Shown in pieces: positions 53,747-64,000 of a stretch of DNA of 64,000 nt. The position numbers and the translations under genes are program-made. Where the stretch lies: positions 11,379,137 to 11,443,136 of the forward strand of contig OY741277.1 in NCBI GenBank assembly GCA_963514095.1, in the 5' to 3' direction. The DNA comes from Eutrigla gurnardus. Its lineage: Eukaryota > Chordata > Actinopteri > Perciformes > Triglidae. Below the pieces are notes generated by a model. It saw only the letters and a program-made list of their open reading frames with translations, searched no databases and had not been told where the DNA came from. The number at the start of each line of letters is the position of its first letter. Within the stretch, counting starts at the first letter, position 1.

Positions 53747-55297
53747 TCAAAACTATTTCGACTTAATTACTACATTATAACCAGGGCCTACATAGACATA
53801 GTTTTGTAAACTGAGAGTGGCACAAAATTAAATGTGAAATAATAAAACAAGTACACAATATGTACTTATAATTTTTTGTAATTTTATTTTGTTTGGTTTT
53901 TAATATGGGAAACAGATTCCATCACAGAAGTGTCCAGTACAGACTCCACTGTAAATGTTCAGTGTAGGATACATTTCCCAAGTATAGCTGTTTCAGATTT
54001 ATTACTTTACACTAACTTCTAAAGAAAAGAAAAGCTTCTGAGAATATCACTTCTGAATTAAGTCTATGTATATTATTTCTATATTTCTACAATCAGTCGG
54101 ACATTTAAAAGAGATACTTGGTTGATACTTCTGTTCCATCAGAAATAGAAAGATGCCAGTACACAACTGAGTAAAAAATCTCCAGAAAGCAGCAGGCAGG
54201 CATACAGTGGTGTTGGCCTAAAGGTTCCCATCTGTCATCAGACAGAGACAAAGATCAGTAGTGAAAGTGGCTACTGGACTGTAGGCCTCATGACTCCATC
54301 ATATTTAACTGAAAAAAGAAACACTGTGTTATGCTCATCTTTGAATGTCACTAAAAAGTAATGTGAGAGTATTCGTCGGGTTTGTTGAGACAAGTCTCTG
54401 TGCGACTGAAGAAGGTTGGCACAGTCGGCACAGAGTGTCATTCACAGCAAGACCAGGGGTCTCATGGTGCTGACAGACTCATACATTGGAGTCCTCGTCT
54501 GTTACAGCTGGGTTCAGTGAATTTGAAGTCTCCTTGAAGAATCCATCACCTTTCACCAGATAGTCTTTTCTGTTGTTGAATCACAAGGTTTTCCTTTTTC
54601 ACTTGGTCTACATCAGCCAGTTTGGCAAAAATATGAAAGGTAAGTCAAATAAAGTATACCAATACAATACATTGAATTAGCTGAAGAGCTATTTCACATC
54701 TCCTTATATAAAACTGAAACTTAACATCTGAGTTACAGCGTTGTTGTAGTTTTGACTTCACAGATGGGCATCAAACTTCACAGAAAGGGATAGTTTGCTT
54801 ATTTACGTTCTTTCAATTCTCCACGTCATTGGCTGTCGCGTCTGCCCCCGCCTCTCTCTGCTGCTGGGTGCCTCTGGATTGGTCAAGTGGAAGGTTGCTG
54901 ATTTTTCAGGAAGTACTATCATAACGCAGAGCAAACAAAAACTATTTTGGTTTGAGATAAAGATTTATCCGGTTTTGACGGGTTCCCTTCAAAATAAGAG
55001 CATGGTATAAATCAGTATTCAAAATGAATACATTGATGTAAATTACCTAGATAGAGATATAAATGTTCAAACCCATAACGTTGAAAATAAATAAGAATTT
55101 CCCTTCGTTGGTGCTGCGTGCCTTATAATCACATGTGTAATATTATCTGATAAGAAGAGAAAAAAAAAGCCAAAGTACACTAGCGGTTTACATCGTTCTT
55201 GAACAACAGTTTGGTTTTAATTTGAAAAGCTGAGCCGGATGTGTCAGCTACACCCTCCGTAACTTTATCATATGTAAAGCTAGCTGCTTGTGATTAG

Positions 55298-55305
55298 CCA
55301 CGTCA
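55298..55305 (-). promoter_or_regulatory. derl1: UPRE in derl1 promoter
   Basis: CCACGTCA on the plus strand is TGACGTGG on the minus strand, the core of the unfolded-protein-response element bound by XBP1/ATF6. It lies 28 bp upstream of a TATA box and about 130 bp upstream of the derl1 ATG. Confidence 0.55.
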
Positions 55306-55333
55306 TGTAAAGTTAGCAGTGGAGACCCTCTCA

Positions 55334-55341
55334 TATAAAAG
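55334..55341 (+). promoter_or_regulatory. derl1: TATA box of derl1
   Basis: TATAAAAG about 95 bp upstream of the start codon. It predicts a transcription start near 55365 and a short 5' UTR. Confidence 0.6.
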
Positions 55342-55435
55342 CAGCGAGGCGTCGCAGTGTTTTGGTCAAACCAGCTCATTTTCAAAGAGCAGCTCTTGAT
55401 TCATGGTTATAATCGGTCGGTGATCATATGGAAAG

Positions 55436-58400
55436 ATGTCAGATATCGGGGACTGGTTCAGAAGCATCCCTTTCATCACCCGGTCCTGGTTCGCTGCCTC
55501 GATTGCTGTTCCTCTTATTGGAAAACTAGGATTGATTGATTTCCGGAGCCTCATGCTGGTGCCGGAGCTGGTCTTCAGCAAATTTCACGTAAGTCCGCCT
55601 GGTCTCGGTTCGCCTTCGTGTTGCAGCAGTTGGCTGTGGTTTTTGTGTTTTGGATGCGGTCGGTTAGCTAGCAGGTTGCTAGCGAGGCTAACTGAGCAGC
55701 AGGCCTGTGCTGTGTGACAGCCAATGAGAGGACGAGACGCGGGTACGCGGAGACGTCACGACTTCCGGAAGGCTGTCAAAATGCTACGTAATTTAGAAAC
55801 GTATTAATATAATAGGCTATCAGTGTAGAAAAATAAAAATAAATAATGACCAGAGACGGTGACGTAGCCGTAGTGTTGCATTTCCAGTATTTGGCGGAAT
55901 AAAAACAGCTGGTGTTTTTCAGATACTTCAGTATTTTGGAAGGGACTTTCCTTTCAGGCTGCGTCTTATTGATCGAACGGGTTGAGAGTTTATTCAAGGT
56001 TAGGAGGCGGGATGAATCCTGAAAGACTGTCCTTATGGCAAAATAGTCTAAAAAACTGGTTACTTGCAGTATACTTACTTAAGTATTGCACTTATGTACA
56101 AGTTGTATCCTACTTAACTTAAGGGAAATATTTTAGATTTCCCCTAAATGTATTTTTTGTTATTGTGACAGGTTCCTTGGAATAATAAGAGTGTATTATT
56201 ACTTATATTGATGTATTACTAGATTATACTACCCAGCGTTAGTTAAAATGAGCTCGAACAGCAACAGCAGCCACTTATAACAGAATTACTGCTTTTTATT
56301 TATCTTTTTAAAGAAAAAAAAAACTTCTACCATGGCTGGTTATTTGATCAATCATTACACTCTCTGTAGAGTTATATGACTGTGTACTGGTTATGGTTTC
56401 CCTACGGTTTAACCTGCCAGTTAGATAACAATAGGTTACTGGTATCTCCCAGTAACACAGGCAGTGTTGCAGCTGAATAGCTTATAGTTGTATGACTCTT
56501 TATGTATTTTTTTTTCTTGTATGGCAACCAAATAAGGATTTTAATCCCCACCTTGTGACATACTGTGGGGCTGTTAATCTTTAAAGTTTTCCCCCAAACT
56601 CAAATATTATACATCTGAAGACTATCTATTGTTGAAATATGGAAAATATAAGGAAATATTATGAGTACTCAGTACAACTTAATGATTATTGTAATTATTG
56701 ACTCATCTTATACTTTCTTTTAATTAACGATAAACCATTTAGTCTATGGAATGTTAAAAAAATATATAGTGACAAATGTCCATCACAAAGTGTGGGAGCC
56801 CAAGGTGATGGGTTGTTTTGTGCAACATTGAATTTAAACTGATAGACAGGCAAAAAAACCCTCCTGTTTGAGAAGCTAGAAAGTCAAATCTAAACATTTA
56901 TTGACAAGTGCCTCATCGACTAGATAACTGCTCTATTTTAATTTTTGCCAAAATAAAATGAATGATTGAATGAATAAATTGAAGGTGTTGCAGCCACATT
57001 TCCAGTTACTCCCTAGACCCAGTTACAATGTGTTCCACTTCAGTATTGTATGTTGCAATTACTCTTGATGAATTGTAACTTAACGAAGGAAATGCTTATC
57101 AGCCCAAAGCCATTTCTTAAATGCTGCATAGATCTGATGTCTGTTAAACTTCTGCCACTTTGTTTCTGCTTCCAAGTTAATATTTACCATCCTCAGGAGG
57201 CTTCATGTGCGTTTCAAGTGCAGCCTTAAAAGTCTGGATCTCTGGCATTTCTGTTCAACTAATGTCTCTACTGTTTTGCTGCAGCTCTGGAGACCAGTGA
57301 CTGCCACCTTGTATTTCCCTGTAACCCCGAATACTGGTTTCCTGTACCTCGTCAACCTGTACTTCCTCTACCACTACTCCTCTCGGTTAGAGACAGGTGA
57401 GAGAACTGGCCTCAGTGGCTCACAAACAATGTAATCTTGCAGACGGGATGCTCTTTTGTCACGCTCTTTTTTGTTTTCCAGGGGCGTTCGATGGCAGACC
57501 CGCAGACTACATCTTCATGCTCTTATTCAACTGGATCTGCATTGTTGTATCCTTGACACCTAACCTTTTTAAAACGTCCCGTTTAATGATAAACTCAGCA
57601 TCTCTGGTTACATCCCTGTTAGTCCGTTTTCCACTCCACCATTGATCCACCCTTTGCATTTCTGTCATCTGCCTTTTCGGTGCCACCCCACTCTCTCCCT
57701 CTCTCTCTATGCAGCACTGTGCCATGTCAGAGTGGCTCTGTGCCAGTGGCCCAGTGTCAGTCTACCCCTGCAGAGCAGAGAAACCTAATCTAGGTCACAT
57801 GCAGCACAAGCAGTACGGCCCAGCCCAGATCACGACTCTGTCCTTTTGTCAGAAGCTCAGCTTTGATTGTCAGCTTGTCAGGTTTTTTTTTTTGACAAAT
57901 TTGTTCTGTTCTGCTTAAACCTGATCCAAACCAAGTGTTCAGTTTTTGTTACTACAGGCAAATTGTGGGGAATAGGAATGGGGGGGAGAACTCAGGTATG
58001 GGAGGTTAGGCTCATGCAAGGGGAAGAGGCAGAAGTGGCGGGTGACAGTGTGGGGATTTGACCTGGCAACCTTCCAGTCACCAGCTGCTCTAATCTTAGA
58101 GCTCCAGCTGTGGTCTTATTGAGCCACGAGGTTGTCCTTGACTCTAACTATAGATAACTGGGCTGCTGATGAACATGCGGGTAAGAATCCTCCCCTCTCT
58201 TTGTATTTACACCACAACATGAAATTATGGCCGGGTTTAAAAATAATAATAATTCAGAATCAAATCTATCTTTATGCAAATTATCTGATTATCGATCAGT
58301 CAATAAAGTCCAGAGATCTATCCCTTATTAAATGCCTTTCCCGCGGATGAACGACCCTTTAACCCAGTTAATCTCGCGTGACCAGCCTGAAGTTCTGCAT

Positions 58401-60030
58401 ACAATGAGATCTGACCACGTGAGAGACCAGCGAACCTCGGCTGAATGAAAGTATGCCAGGAGCTGCTCCACTGAAGGCACCGCCAAGCCTAAAGGCAGAT
58501 CTCCGGATTTAAAAACTACGAGGACAGAGCTGGACAAAAGCAAAGTCGTATATATAAGATGTGATAAGTTGGTTGTTATTGAAATACCACAAATCTCCAT
58601 TCATATTTTAAAGAAATTCTCTGACAATTCAAAGCATTAGTTCACTGAGAATCTCTTAAATATCCAAGCAAAATTGGTATTGTAACTGAAATATCCCACG
58701 TCGACATTTTGGGAAACACGTTCAAGTTCATCTGCTGAAAACTAAGAGTTTTCTTAAAACTTCCTTCCTGAAACTTTCCCCCATACTGCTGCACGATGAG
58801 CACGTGTTTATTTGCAGGCCATATTTTACACACGATGCAATTATATCGTATTTTAAATTCAAGCTCATAATGTTTCAAGTATCTGTTCAGTATTCCTGTC
58901 AACATTTGACTTGTATAAGAGGTTTTATAATAATCCGACTTTAAAAAAAGAAGAAAAAAAAACTTGCTGGGGTATTTGATCTGTCGTAAAGTCGTGCTAG
59001 ATGGCACATTCATATATTGTTGTTTATGTTATCAGCTGCTGATGATCCCACTCATCATGTCGGTGCTCTACGTCTGGGCTCAGTTCAACAAAGACACGAT
59101 TGTGTCCTTCTGGTTTGGAACACGATTCAAGGTACCACAGCTTTTATACAATTTTAAACTAGTAAACTGTCTTGTTAAAGGTAACTCATATTTCTCAGTA
59201 AAACCACAGCACATAAAATAGCATGTGTTATGGTATGGACTGTTATGTGATCTTTACCACACGTATTATTTACTACTTGAAGGTGAGGTTGATTCTAATA
59301 GTCATAAATGTTTCCTGTTGCTCTGTCCCAGGCGCACTATCTACCGTGGGTCATCCTGGTCTTCAATTTCATCATCGGAGGCTCGTAAGTAACCCGATTT
59401 TAATTGGTTGTACCAAAGCCACTGTTAAATAGTTGCAACTCAAACACACTACACTATAAATGTAAATGAAATGGTTTTAAATGAATCAGGAATGGTCTTT
59501 GTGTCTGTATGCCACAAGTAGGGAATAGCCTGGTAAGCAACCACATAGTATATTTAAGAGTATGTACACGTTACAACAGCACTGTGTCATGTTATTTCTG
59601 TGAGGTTTGATTAATTTTCTCTTTGCCATTATTTTGCAGGTTTGTGAATGAACTGACAGGGAACCTGGTTGGTCACCTCTACTTCTTCCTCATGTACAAA
59701 TACCCGGTCGACCTGGGAGGACGCTCCTTCCTCTCCACACCAGAGTTCTTGTAAGTTTATTTATTTTTTATTTTTTTATTTATTTTTAGTTAAAGCATAA
59801 TCATTTACTCACCAACTTCTTTGCTGAGCTGTCAAGGATGTGCTATACACGGCATTAAAGCGTGACGTCTTCCTCCCCCCTCCAGGTATCGTTTTTTCCC
59901 TAACCGGAGGGGAGGCGTATCGGGCTTCGGAGTCCCTCCCACCAGGCCAGCTGCCCAGGAGCAGGGGGGAGGGGGAGGGGGAAGAGGTCGTTACAACTGG
60001 GGCCAAGGCTTCCGCCTGGGAGATGGATGA
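55436..60030 (+). CDS. derl1: Derlin-1, ER-associated degradation factor
   Basis: Rhomboid-like pseudoprotease of the ER membrane that helps retrotranslocate misfolded proteins and recruits p97/VCP. Exons: 55436-55588, 57285-57396, 57482-57546, 58154-58180 (27-nt microexon), 59036-59131, 59332-59384, 59640-59750, 59886-60030, giving 253 aa (human 251). N-terminus MSDIGDWFRSIPFITR is nearly the human one. Visible features: the WR motif in LWRPVTAT, TGFLYLVNLYFLY, LFNWICIV, the membrane segment LLMIPLIMSVLYVWAQ, FWFGTRFKAHYLPWV, GNLVGHLYFFLMYKYP, a Gly-rich linker, and the C-terminal SHP box NWGQGFRLGD that binds p97. No catalytic rhomboid Ser/His pair is expected in derlins. It is divergent from tbc1d31 and convergent with zhx2, as in the human block. 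Confidence 0.97.
57950..58125 (-). repeat. Possible degenerate tRNA-derived SINE, antisense
   Basis: On the minus strand it contains GGTCAAATCCCC, a B-box-like motif, preceded by TGACTGGAAGGTTGCCA. This resembles fish tRNA-SINEs read in antisense. It ends about 35 nt before the derl1 microexon. No target duplication was identified. Confidence 0.4.
58154..58180 (+). CDS. derl1: 27-nt microexon of derl1
   Basis: An acceptor CTATAG and a donor GTAAGAA flank 27 nt encoding ITGLLMNMR. This aligns with human ITGLAMDMQ between ICIV and LLMIPLIM. It is needed to complete the conserved protein and is phase 0 on both sides. Confidence 0.9.
58370..58695. repeat. Second, partial copy of the atad2-intron hAT relic
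   Basis: Shares AATGAGATCTG, AGCTGCTCCACTGAA, AAAGGCAGAT, AAAGCAAAGTC and ATTGGTATTG, in the same order, with 14100-14930. It lies in the derl1 intron after the microexon. No terminal inverted repeats were found at its edges. Confidence 0.6.
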
Positions 60031-60380
60031 GCAGAGACACACGAGGAGAGAGAGCTACCCCCCCCCCCCCCCCCCAACGCCTTTTTTTTGGTTCCCGATA
60101 ACAAACACTGTTGCAGTCAATGTTGAGGTTAAGGTGCTTGCTTTTTCTCGTTGTTCTTGACTTTGAATTCACATTAATGCTTAGTGTTAAAGGATACAAG
60201 AGGATGAAATTGGAGGAAGCATGCATTTTAACCCAGAGACAGCACTGCACAGCAGGCCTCAGTCTCTGGCCGTTGGCTCAGTTAAGTACAGCCAGCTCTA
60301 CAACAATACTTCTGCGGACGTGTGTCCATGTGAAGCAGATGAAAGGAAACTTGAATAAAGAGAATTTTTTTTTTAATGTG
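60031..60380 (+). other. derl1: derl1 3' UTR
   Basis: Runs from the stop codon to just past AATAAA at 60354-60359, which is followed by a T-run. It includes a 19-nt C homopolymer at 60058-60076. Confidence 0.6.
60058..60076 (+). repeat. Poly(C) tract in derl1 3' UTR
   Basis: Nineteen consecutive C, beginning 28 nt after the derl1 stop codon. On the transcript it is a potential poly(C)-binding-protein site, and it is also a likely length-variable tract. Confidence 0.85.
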
Positions 60381-63047
60381 ATGTTTCTTTCGCTCCCATC
60401 CTTTCCGTCCCCCTTTTTCTTTTCTCTACCCTCTCCTATCGGACTGTCGGGTCAAGAGATGATGCAGCGCCACACCAGTGCAGTTCATTTTGACTCTTGT
60501 CCCCCACCCCCCTCTCTCTCTCTCTGATGCCATATCAGATTACATTGTAATTACCAACGCACTGGCAGCATGCTCTCAGCTGAACGTGGGTAAAGCTATT
60601 CTGAGAGCACTGTTTCCAGGTCTGATTTTTACATGGGTGTAAAATGTTTTTTAAGCCTTTGTGGCGGACCTTATCTCCCCGTCTTAGGAGATGCTCAACA
60701 TATACTCTTTTTGTAAATATAAACAGTTGTTTATTGAAAGGATGAGCGAGTCAGAGTAATTATTGTTCCATCTATGTTTCCTTAATCTTCCTCTCGAGTC
60801 AGGAGAGCTCAGACAATTATGAGCTAGTGGTGAAAATCACTGACTACAGTTTGTACAATATACAGTTAGTGTGGCTGACATTTTCATTATCAGATAATCA
60901 GCCAGTTATTTCTGTGATATATTGATCATTTTTGTGTGAATATAAGTTATAGAAAGTTACAGTGACCTGACAGGCTGGTGTAAAGTCTAGAAGAGGGGAT
61001 TTTTCTCACCCATTCAATGCTCAGCTTTCTGTCAAACTTGAAATGCACAAAATGATGTTCTACTTAAACAAACAAGCGATCTTAATCAGTCACACTGGAC
61101 CTGGTCCAAACCCAGATTTTCATAATACAATTTACACTGGAAGACAGTTGGTTGTGTGTTTATTGAGTTACAGCAGATTTAAAGTAGAAAATGAAAAATG
61201 CAAGCGTTTTTCCATTCTAGCCAACCGATTGTACAGTATCCCAGATACTTGTCTGAACATGAAACTAAAGCAGCAGCAGCAGCAACAGACATTCAGCCAG
61301 CAAACAGCCATACACCTGCTGTTCAAACCAGGGTTAAGTTCGTTTTCTTTTTCCTTTTGCTGCACAAATATTGCAAGCGTTTGCAGTTTGACCCATAAAT
61401 CACAGATATCCCTTTAAATCATTCCTGAAAAATGAGTTGTTCAACATGAAAATTGTTGAAGCACATGCAAGAAGTTCATGACAGCTTTGGCTGTTGATAT
61501 TCCAATTTTTTTTGTCGTTGCCATTTTTCAGAAAATCAGCACAGGTCTGACCATTTTGACTAAATCCAATCCAGCTTTGAACAGAAAACAGGACTAGATA
61601 AGCCATGGGGTGCGTTAACATATCGCAGGAGCCTCAGATTGTTCATCATGCGTGAAACACGTTCTCCAGAATGTTCTTGACAAGTTCAGTCGAGACTATT
61701 TGTGTTAAGTGATGAGCTGAACTCATCGTTGGTTTTGTACCAGTTCTGAGACGGACAGCAAATGTCATAAGACAGCAGAAAAGGCAGCATGGTGCAATCA
61801 AACAGACACTTCCCTCTATGTGATCAATCATTTCTATATCATATTACGTGTTCAGATTGCCCAAAAACACCATCACTCCTTCTAGCTGCCCCTCAAGCAC
61901 CTCGGAGAGATTTTCACCTTTGTCAGTGTAACTTTTAAGAGTCGAGAAGACGCTGCAAAAGAAAAGTTAGTTTCCCAAGTGGCCTAGTATGCAAATGTCT
62001 ATCACTAACGCAGAGATATATGCAATTGCCATCAAAGACTACTCTTAATGAGTCGTGTGCAGGTGTGATTTTTTAACAAAAAATAGGACTTATTTTCAGC
62101 GAATAACACACTATCATACACTTTGATCTTTAAACAACAACAAAAAACATTCCAGGTTTTAGGGCACCAGTGATTACTTTTTTTATGTAACAAAACTTGC
62201 CCTCTCAGTAAAACTGTACAAACTTTTTTTTTTTTGTAAAACAGAAAAATATTTACAAGGGTGCTTCTTTAAAAAAAAGGAGAAAAAAAAAAGTGTAGTA
62301 GTAAGAACAATGCATCAAGTCCAGCTTTGGCACTCCTCTTAAAGTGAGCATCGGCACCACAAATCAGTGCTTTAACAGTGGAACTCCAACGTCCGCGGCG
62401 CTTTGTGACGACGACAACACAGACAGTTAAATCACTGGTTCCACATTCAGTCATCGAGTCGGCATATGATGGTCCTTGACTCAGCGGTCAATGATTCAGT
62501 CGACCTGGAAGGGAAACCAGACAGAGCAGGTTTTAATCAATGTCCTGCCTCTCTGTTCAAAGGAAGTACACCTCATTGTTTTATTAACATCGTTGCCAGA
62601 TTACAATTTGAACAGCTGAAAATTCAGAAATACCAAACGGTTAACCTTAAGGGCTGGATGTGAAAATATATATTTTGCATATTGAGTGAAAACACTTTAT
62701 TGGATACTAAAAAGGTTTAAATTCTAATAAAAAGCACTAGAAATGTAACAGCCTTTGTTCTGCCTCCCTGTGACAATAACAATGTGTCTACATCGTTGAT
62801 GTTAATGATGGTGTGGGTACAAATATCATCCTGCCTTCCCAGCATGCCATCTTTTTTGAAGGGCCAATCAGAGGTAATTACACCATAATAACTTCCTGGG
62901 TAGCTGGAGACTGCAGCTGTGGATTCTTAAAGGAACAGTTTATTTATCTGTTTTTTTTTTCCAAGCCAAGTCACAGTAACAAAACGGCCGATGCTTTTCC
63001 CAGTTTCTCAACACTTTAGAGGGATATTTCACCAATACGACCTACTA
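60381..63047. other. zhx2 3' UTR and derl1-zhx2 spacer
   Basis: Convergent interval. On the minus strand it is likely mostly zhx2 3' UTR; minus-strand AATAAA motifs occur at about 62940, 61158 and 60733, and I cannot say which is used. A CAG run (about 61268-61285) and T-rich runs (62225-62236) are present. No coding exon is supported. Confidence 0.45.
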
Positions 63048-64000
63048 TCAACTAGTGACCTTCCCAGGTTGCTCCAAGGTCAGAACTTCAGTGTCTGTTG
63101 CCAGCTTCTGTCTTTCCACTCCCGCTTCACTCTCCTCCCCCACTGCCACAGTCACCTGGACCCACCTGGCAAGGAACAGACACAAAGCTTAAACACTAAC
63201 AAACTCCTTTAAGGAACTACAAACACAGATTTTTATGTGCACATTAAATGGTTTCAATAGAATGGAGTAATAAAGCATCCACAACTTGTGATGCCCATAT
63301 GGTGCTGTATTTTTAGACTGTTTTCACAACAAAAAAAATCTTAAAATAACTCCTCAGATATTAAAAAAAAAATCAAATATTGGCAGTGAGCTGATCTTTT
63401 TTTGTCTGCATAACATCTCACATAAGAAAATAAATATAGGATGAAAGATCCGCTTCCCTCTCTCCACCCACCTCCCTTTGTCCGCAGTGCTGGAGCTGGT
63501 CTGGTCCGGTCTGGTCCGGCTCAGGTCTGTCACACTGTGGGCTAATCTGCCAGTCAACCACTGGACTTTGTCTTTGTCGGACAGCCGGGAGTGCTCTGTA
63601 GCAGGAGCTGAGTTCTTGCCAGCCTCCTCCACTGCACCAGAGAAGACAAAACACAAAGTCAAATAAGGGTATAAAAAAACACTTGACACATCAAATTGTG
63701 AAAAAATTGAATAAAAATTCCACTCCAAGTTCTCTTCTGAAACTCACCTTTCACGGCCTTGACTTCCACGGAAACACTCATTTTTTTTTCAGATCCCTGG
63801 CCGTTCTGTTCCTGGCCTTCTCTCTGCCCCTCTACAGGGTTTTGGTTTTGGAAACTTTCCATCCAGTCTAGAGGTTCGCCGTTCTTCAGTGCCGAGCGGT
63901 GGTCCTTGAACCAGCGGACAATGTCGGTGCGTCCGAGGCTGGTTTGGAGCTCTAGCTGGCTGTACTCCTCAGGAGATGGCCACTGAGTCTTACAGAACAT
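63048..64000 (-). CDS. zhx2: Zinc fingers and homeoboxes protein 2 homologue, 3' end only
   Basis: Homeodomain transcriptional repressor; the gene continues beyond the right edge, so only the C-terminus is seen. Exons on the minus strand: 64000-63748, 63631-63472, 63165-63048. The first contains most of homeodomain 4: KTQWPSPEEYSQLE, then RTDIVRWFKDHRSALKNGE (human ZHX2 has RTEIVRWFKENRCLLKTG) and DWMESFQNQ (human KWMEQYQHQ). The last exon gives RWVQVTVAVGEESEAG, like human YVEVTVGEEDAI, and ends VTS then TGA. The IVRWFK signature distinguishes zhx2 from zhx1 (IVSWFG). Whether it is the a or b duplicate cannot be decided here. Three C-terminal exons are split by introns, unlike the single coding exon I recall for human ZHX2. 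Splice borders are consensus, but the last junction could shift by a few bases because GTGGGT occurs on both sides. Confidence 0.85.

Larger units (their letters stand above)
53375..55435. other. Divergent tbc1d31-derl1 intergenic region
   Basis: The left end is the tbc1d31 5' UTR and promoter (53375-53760). The right end is the derl1 promoter and 5' UTR. The 53800-54800 middle part is AT-rich with no supported exon. Inverted CCAAT motifs (ATTGG) lie at about 54828 and 54877. Confidence 0.55.

Noticed and set aside
55290..55302. A full ERSE or ERSE-II (CCAAT-N9-CCACG or ATTGG-N-CCACG) in the derl1 promoter
   Set aside because: ATTAGCCACG is close but does not have the required ATTGG and spacing; only the UPRE core is exact.

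Overview
This window is vertebrate nuclear DNA, almost certainly from a teleost fish. Genes are split by short introns with GT-AG borders. Intergenic DNA is AT-rich, dinucleotide (CA)n tracts are abundant, and several interspersed repeats look like common fish LINE, SINE and hAT families. I cannot name the species. Eight protein-coding loci are supported by exon-by-exon translation and by recalled similarity to human proteins. No database search was possible.

Layout: psma2 (+, 5' end outside the window, 118-2687); atad2 (+, 4069-17276, 30 coding exons, 1495 aa); zhx1 (+, 20202-25381, 7 coding exons, 924 aa); a non-coding stretch of about 8 kb (25382-33455) that holds the likely long zhx1 3' UTR, a decayed C-type-lectin gene fragment and one half of a 155-bp duplication; the C8orf76 homologue (+, 33456-36897, 330 aa); fam83a (-, 38682-42927, 705 aa); tbc1d31 (-, 44109-53374, 23 coding exons, 1053 aa); derl1 (+, 55436-60030, 253 aa); and the 3' end of zhx2 (-, 63048-64000 and beyond). 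Apart from psma2, this is the gene set of human 8q24.13 (ATAD2, ZHX1, C8orf76, FAM83A, TBC1D31, DERL1, ZHX2), which supports the orthology calls.

The genes are not a functional operon. They are a conserved syntenic block: proteasome core (psma2), chromatin AAA/bromodomain factor (atad2), homeodomain repressors (zhx1, zhx2), ER-associated degradation channel component (derl1), a centriolar-satellite WD40/TBC/coiled-coil protein (tbc1d31), a CK1-anchoring DUF1669 protein (fam83a) and a TPR-like protein of unclear role (C8orf76). tbc1d31 and derl1 are divergent; C8orf76/fam83a and derl1/zhx2 are convergent.

The most interesting points are: (1) the zhx1 reading frame keeps all five homeodomains but has no trace of the two N-terminal C2H2 zinc fingers that define the family; (2) three (TG)n tracts of more than 100 bp in fam83a each abut a splice site, and a fourth, CA-type tract starts at +3 of a tbc1d31 donor; (3) a 5'-truncated L1-type LINE sits in the fam83a 3' UTR, and its 16-bp target-site duplication begins exactly at the stop codon; (4) a SINE with a perfect 12-bp duplication lies 28 nt from a tbc1d31 acceptor, and a hAT relic with matching ends lies in atad2; (5) two in-frame microexons (15 nt in atad2, 27 nt in derl1); and (6) a UPRE-TATA promoter arrangement upstream of derl1.
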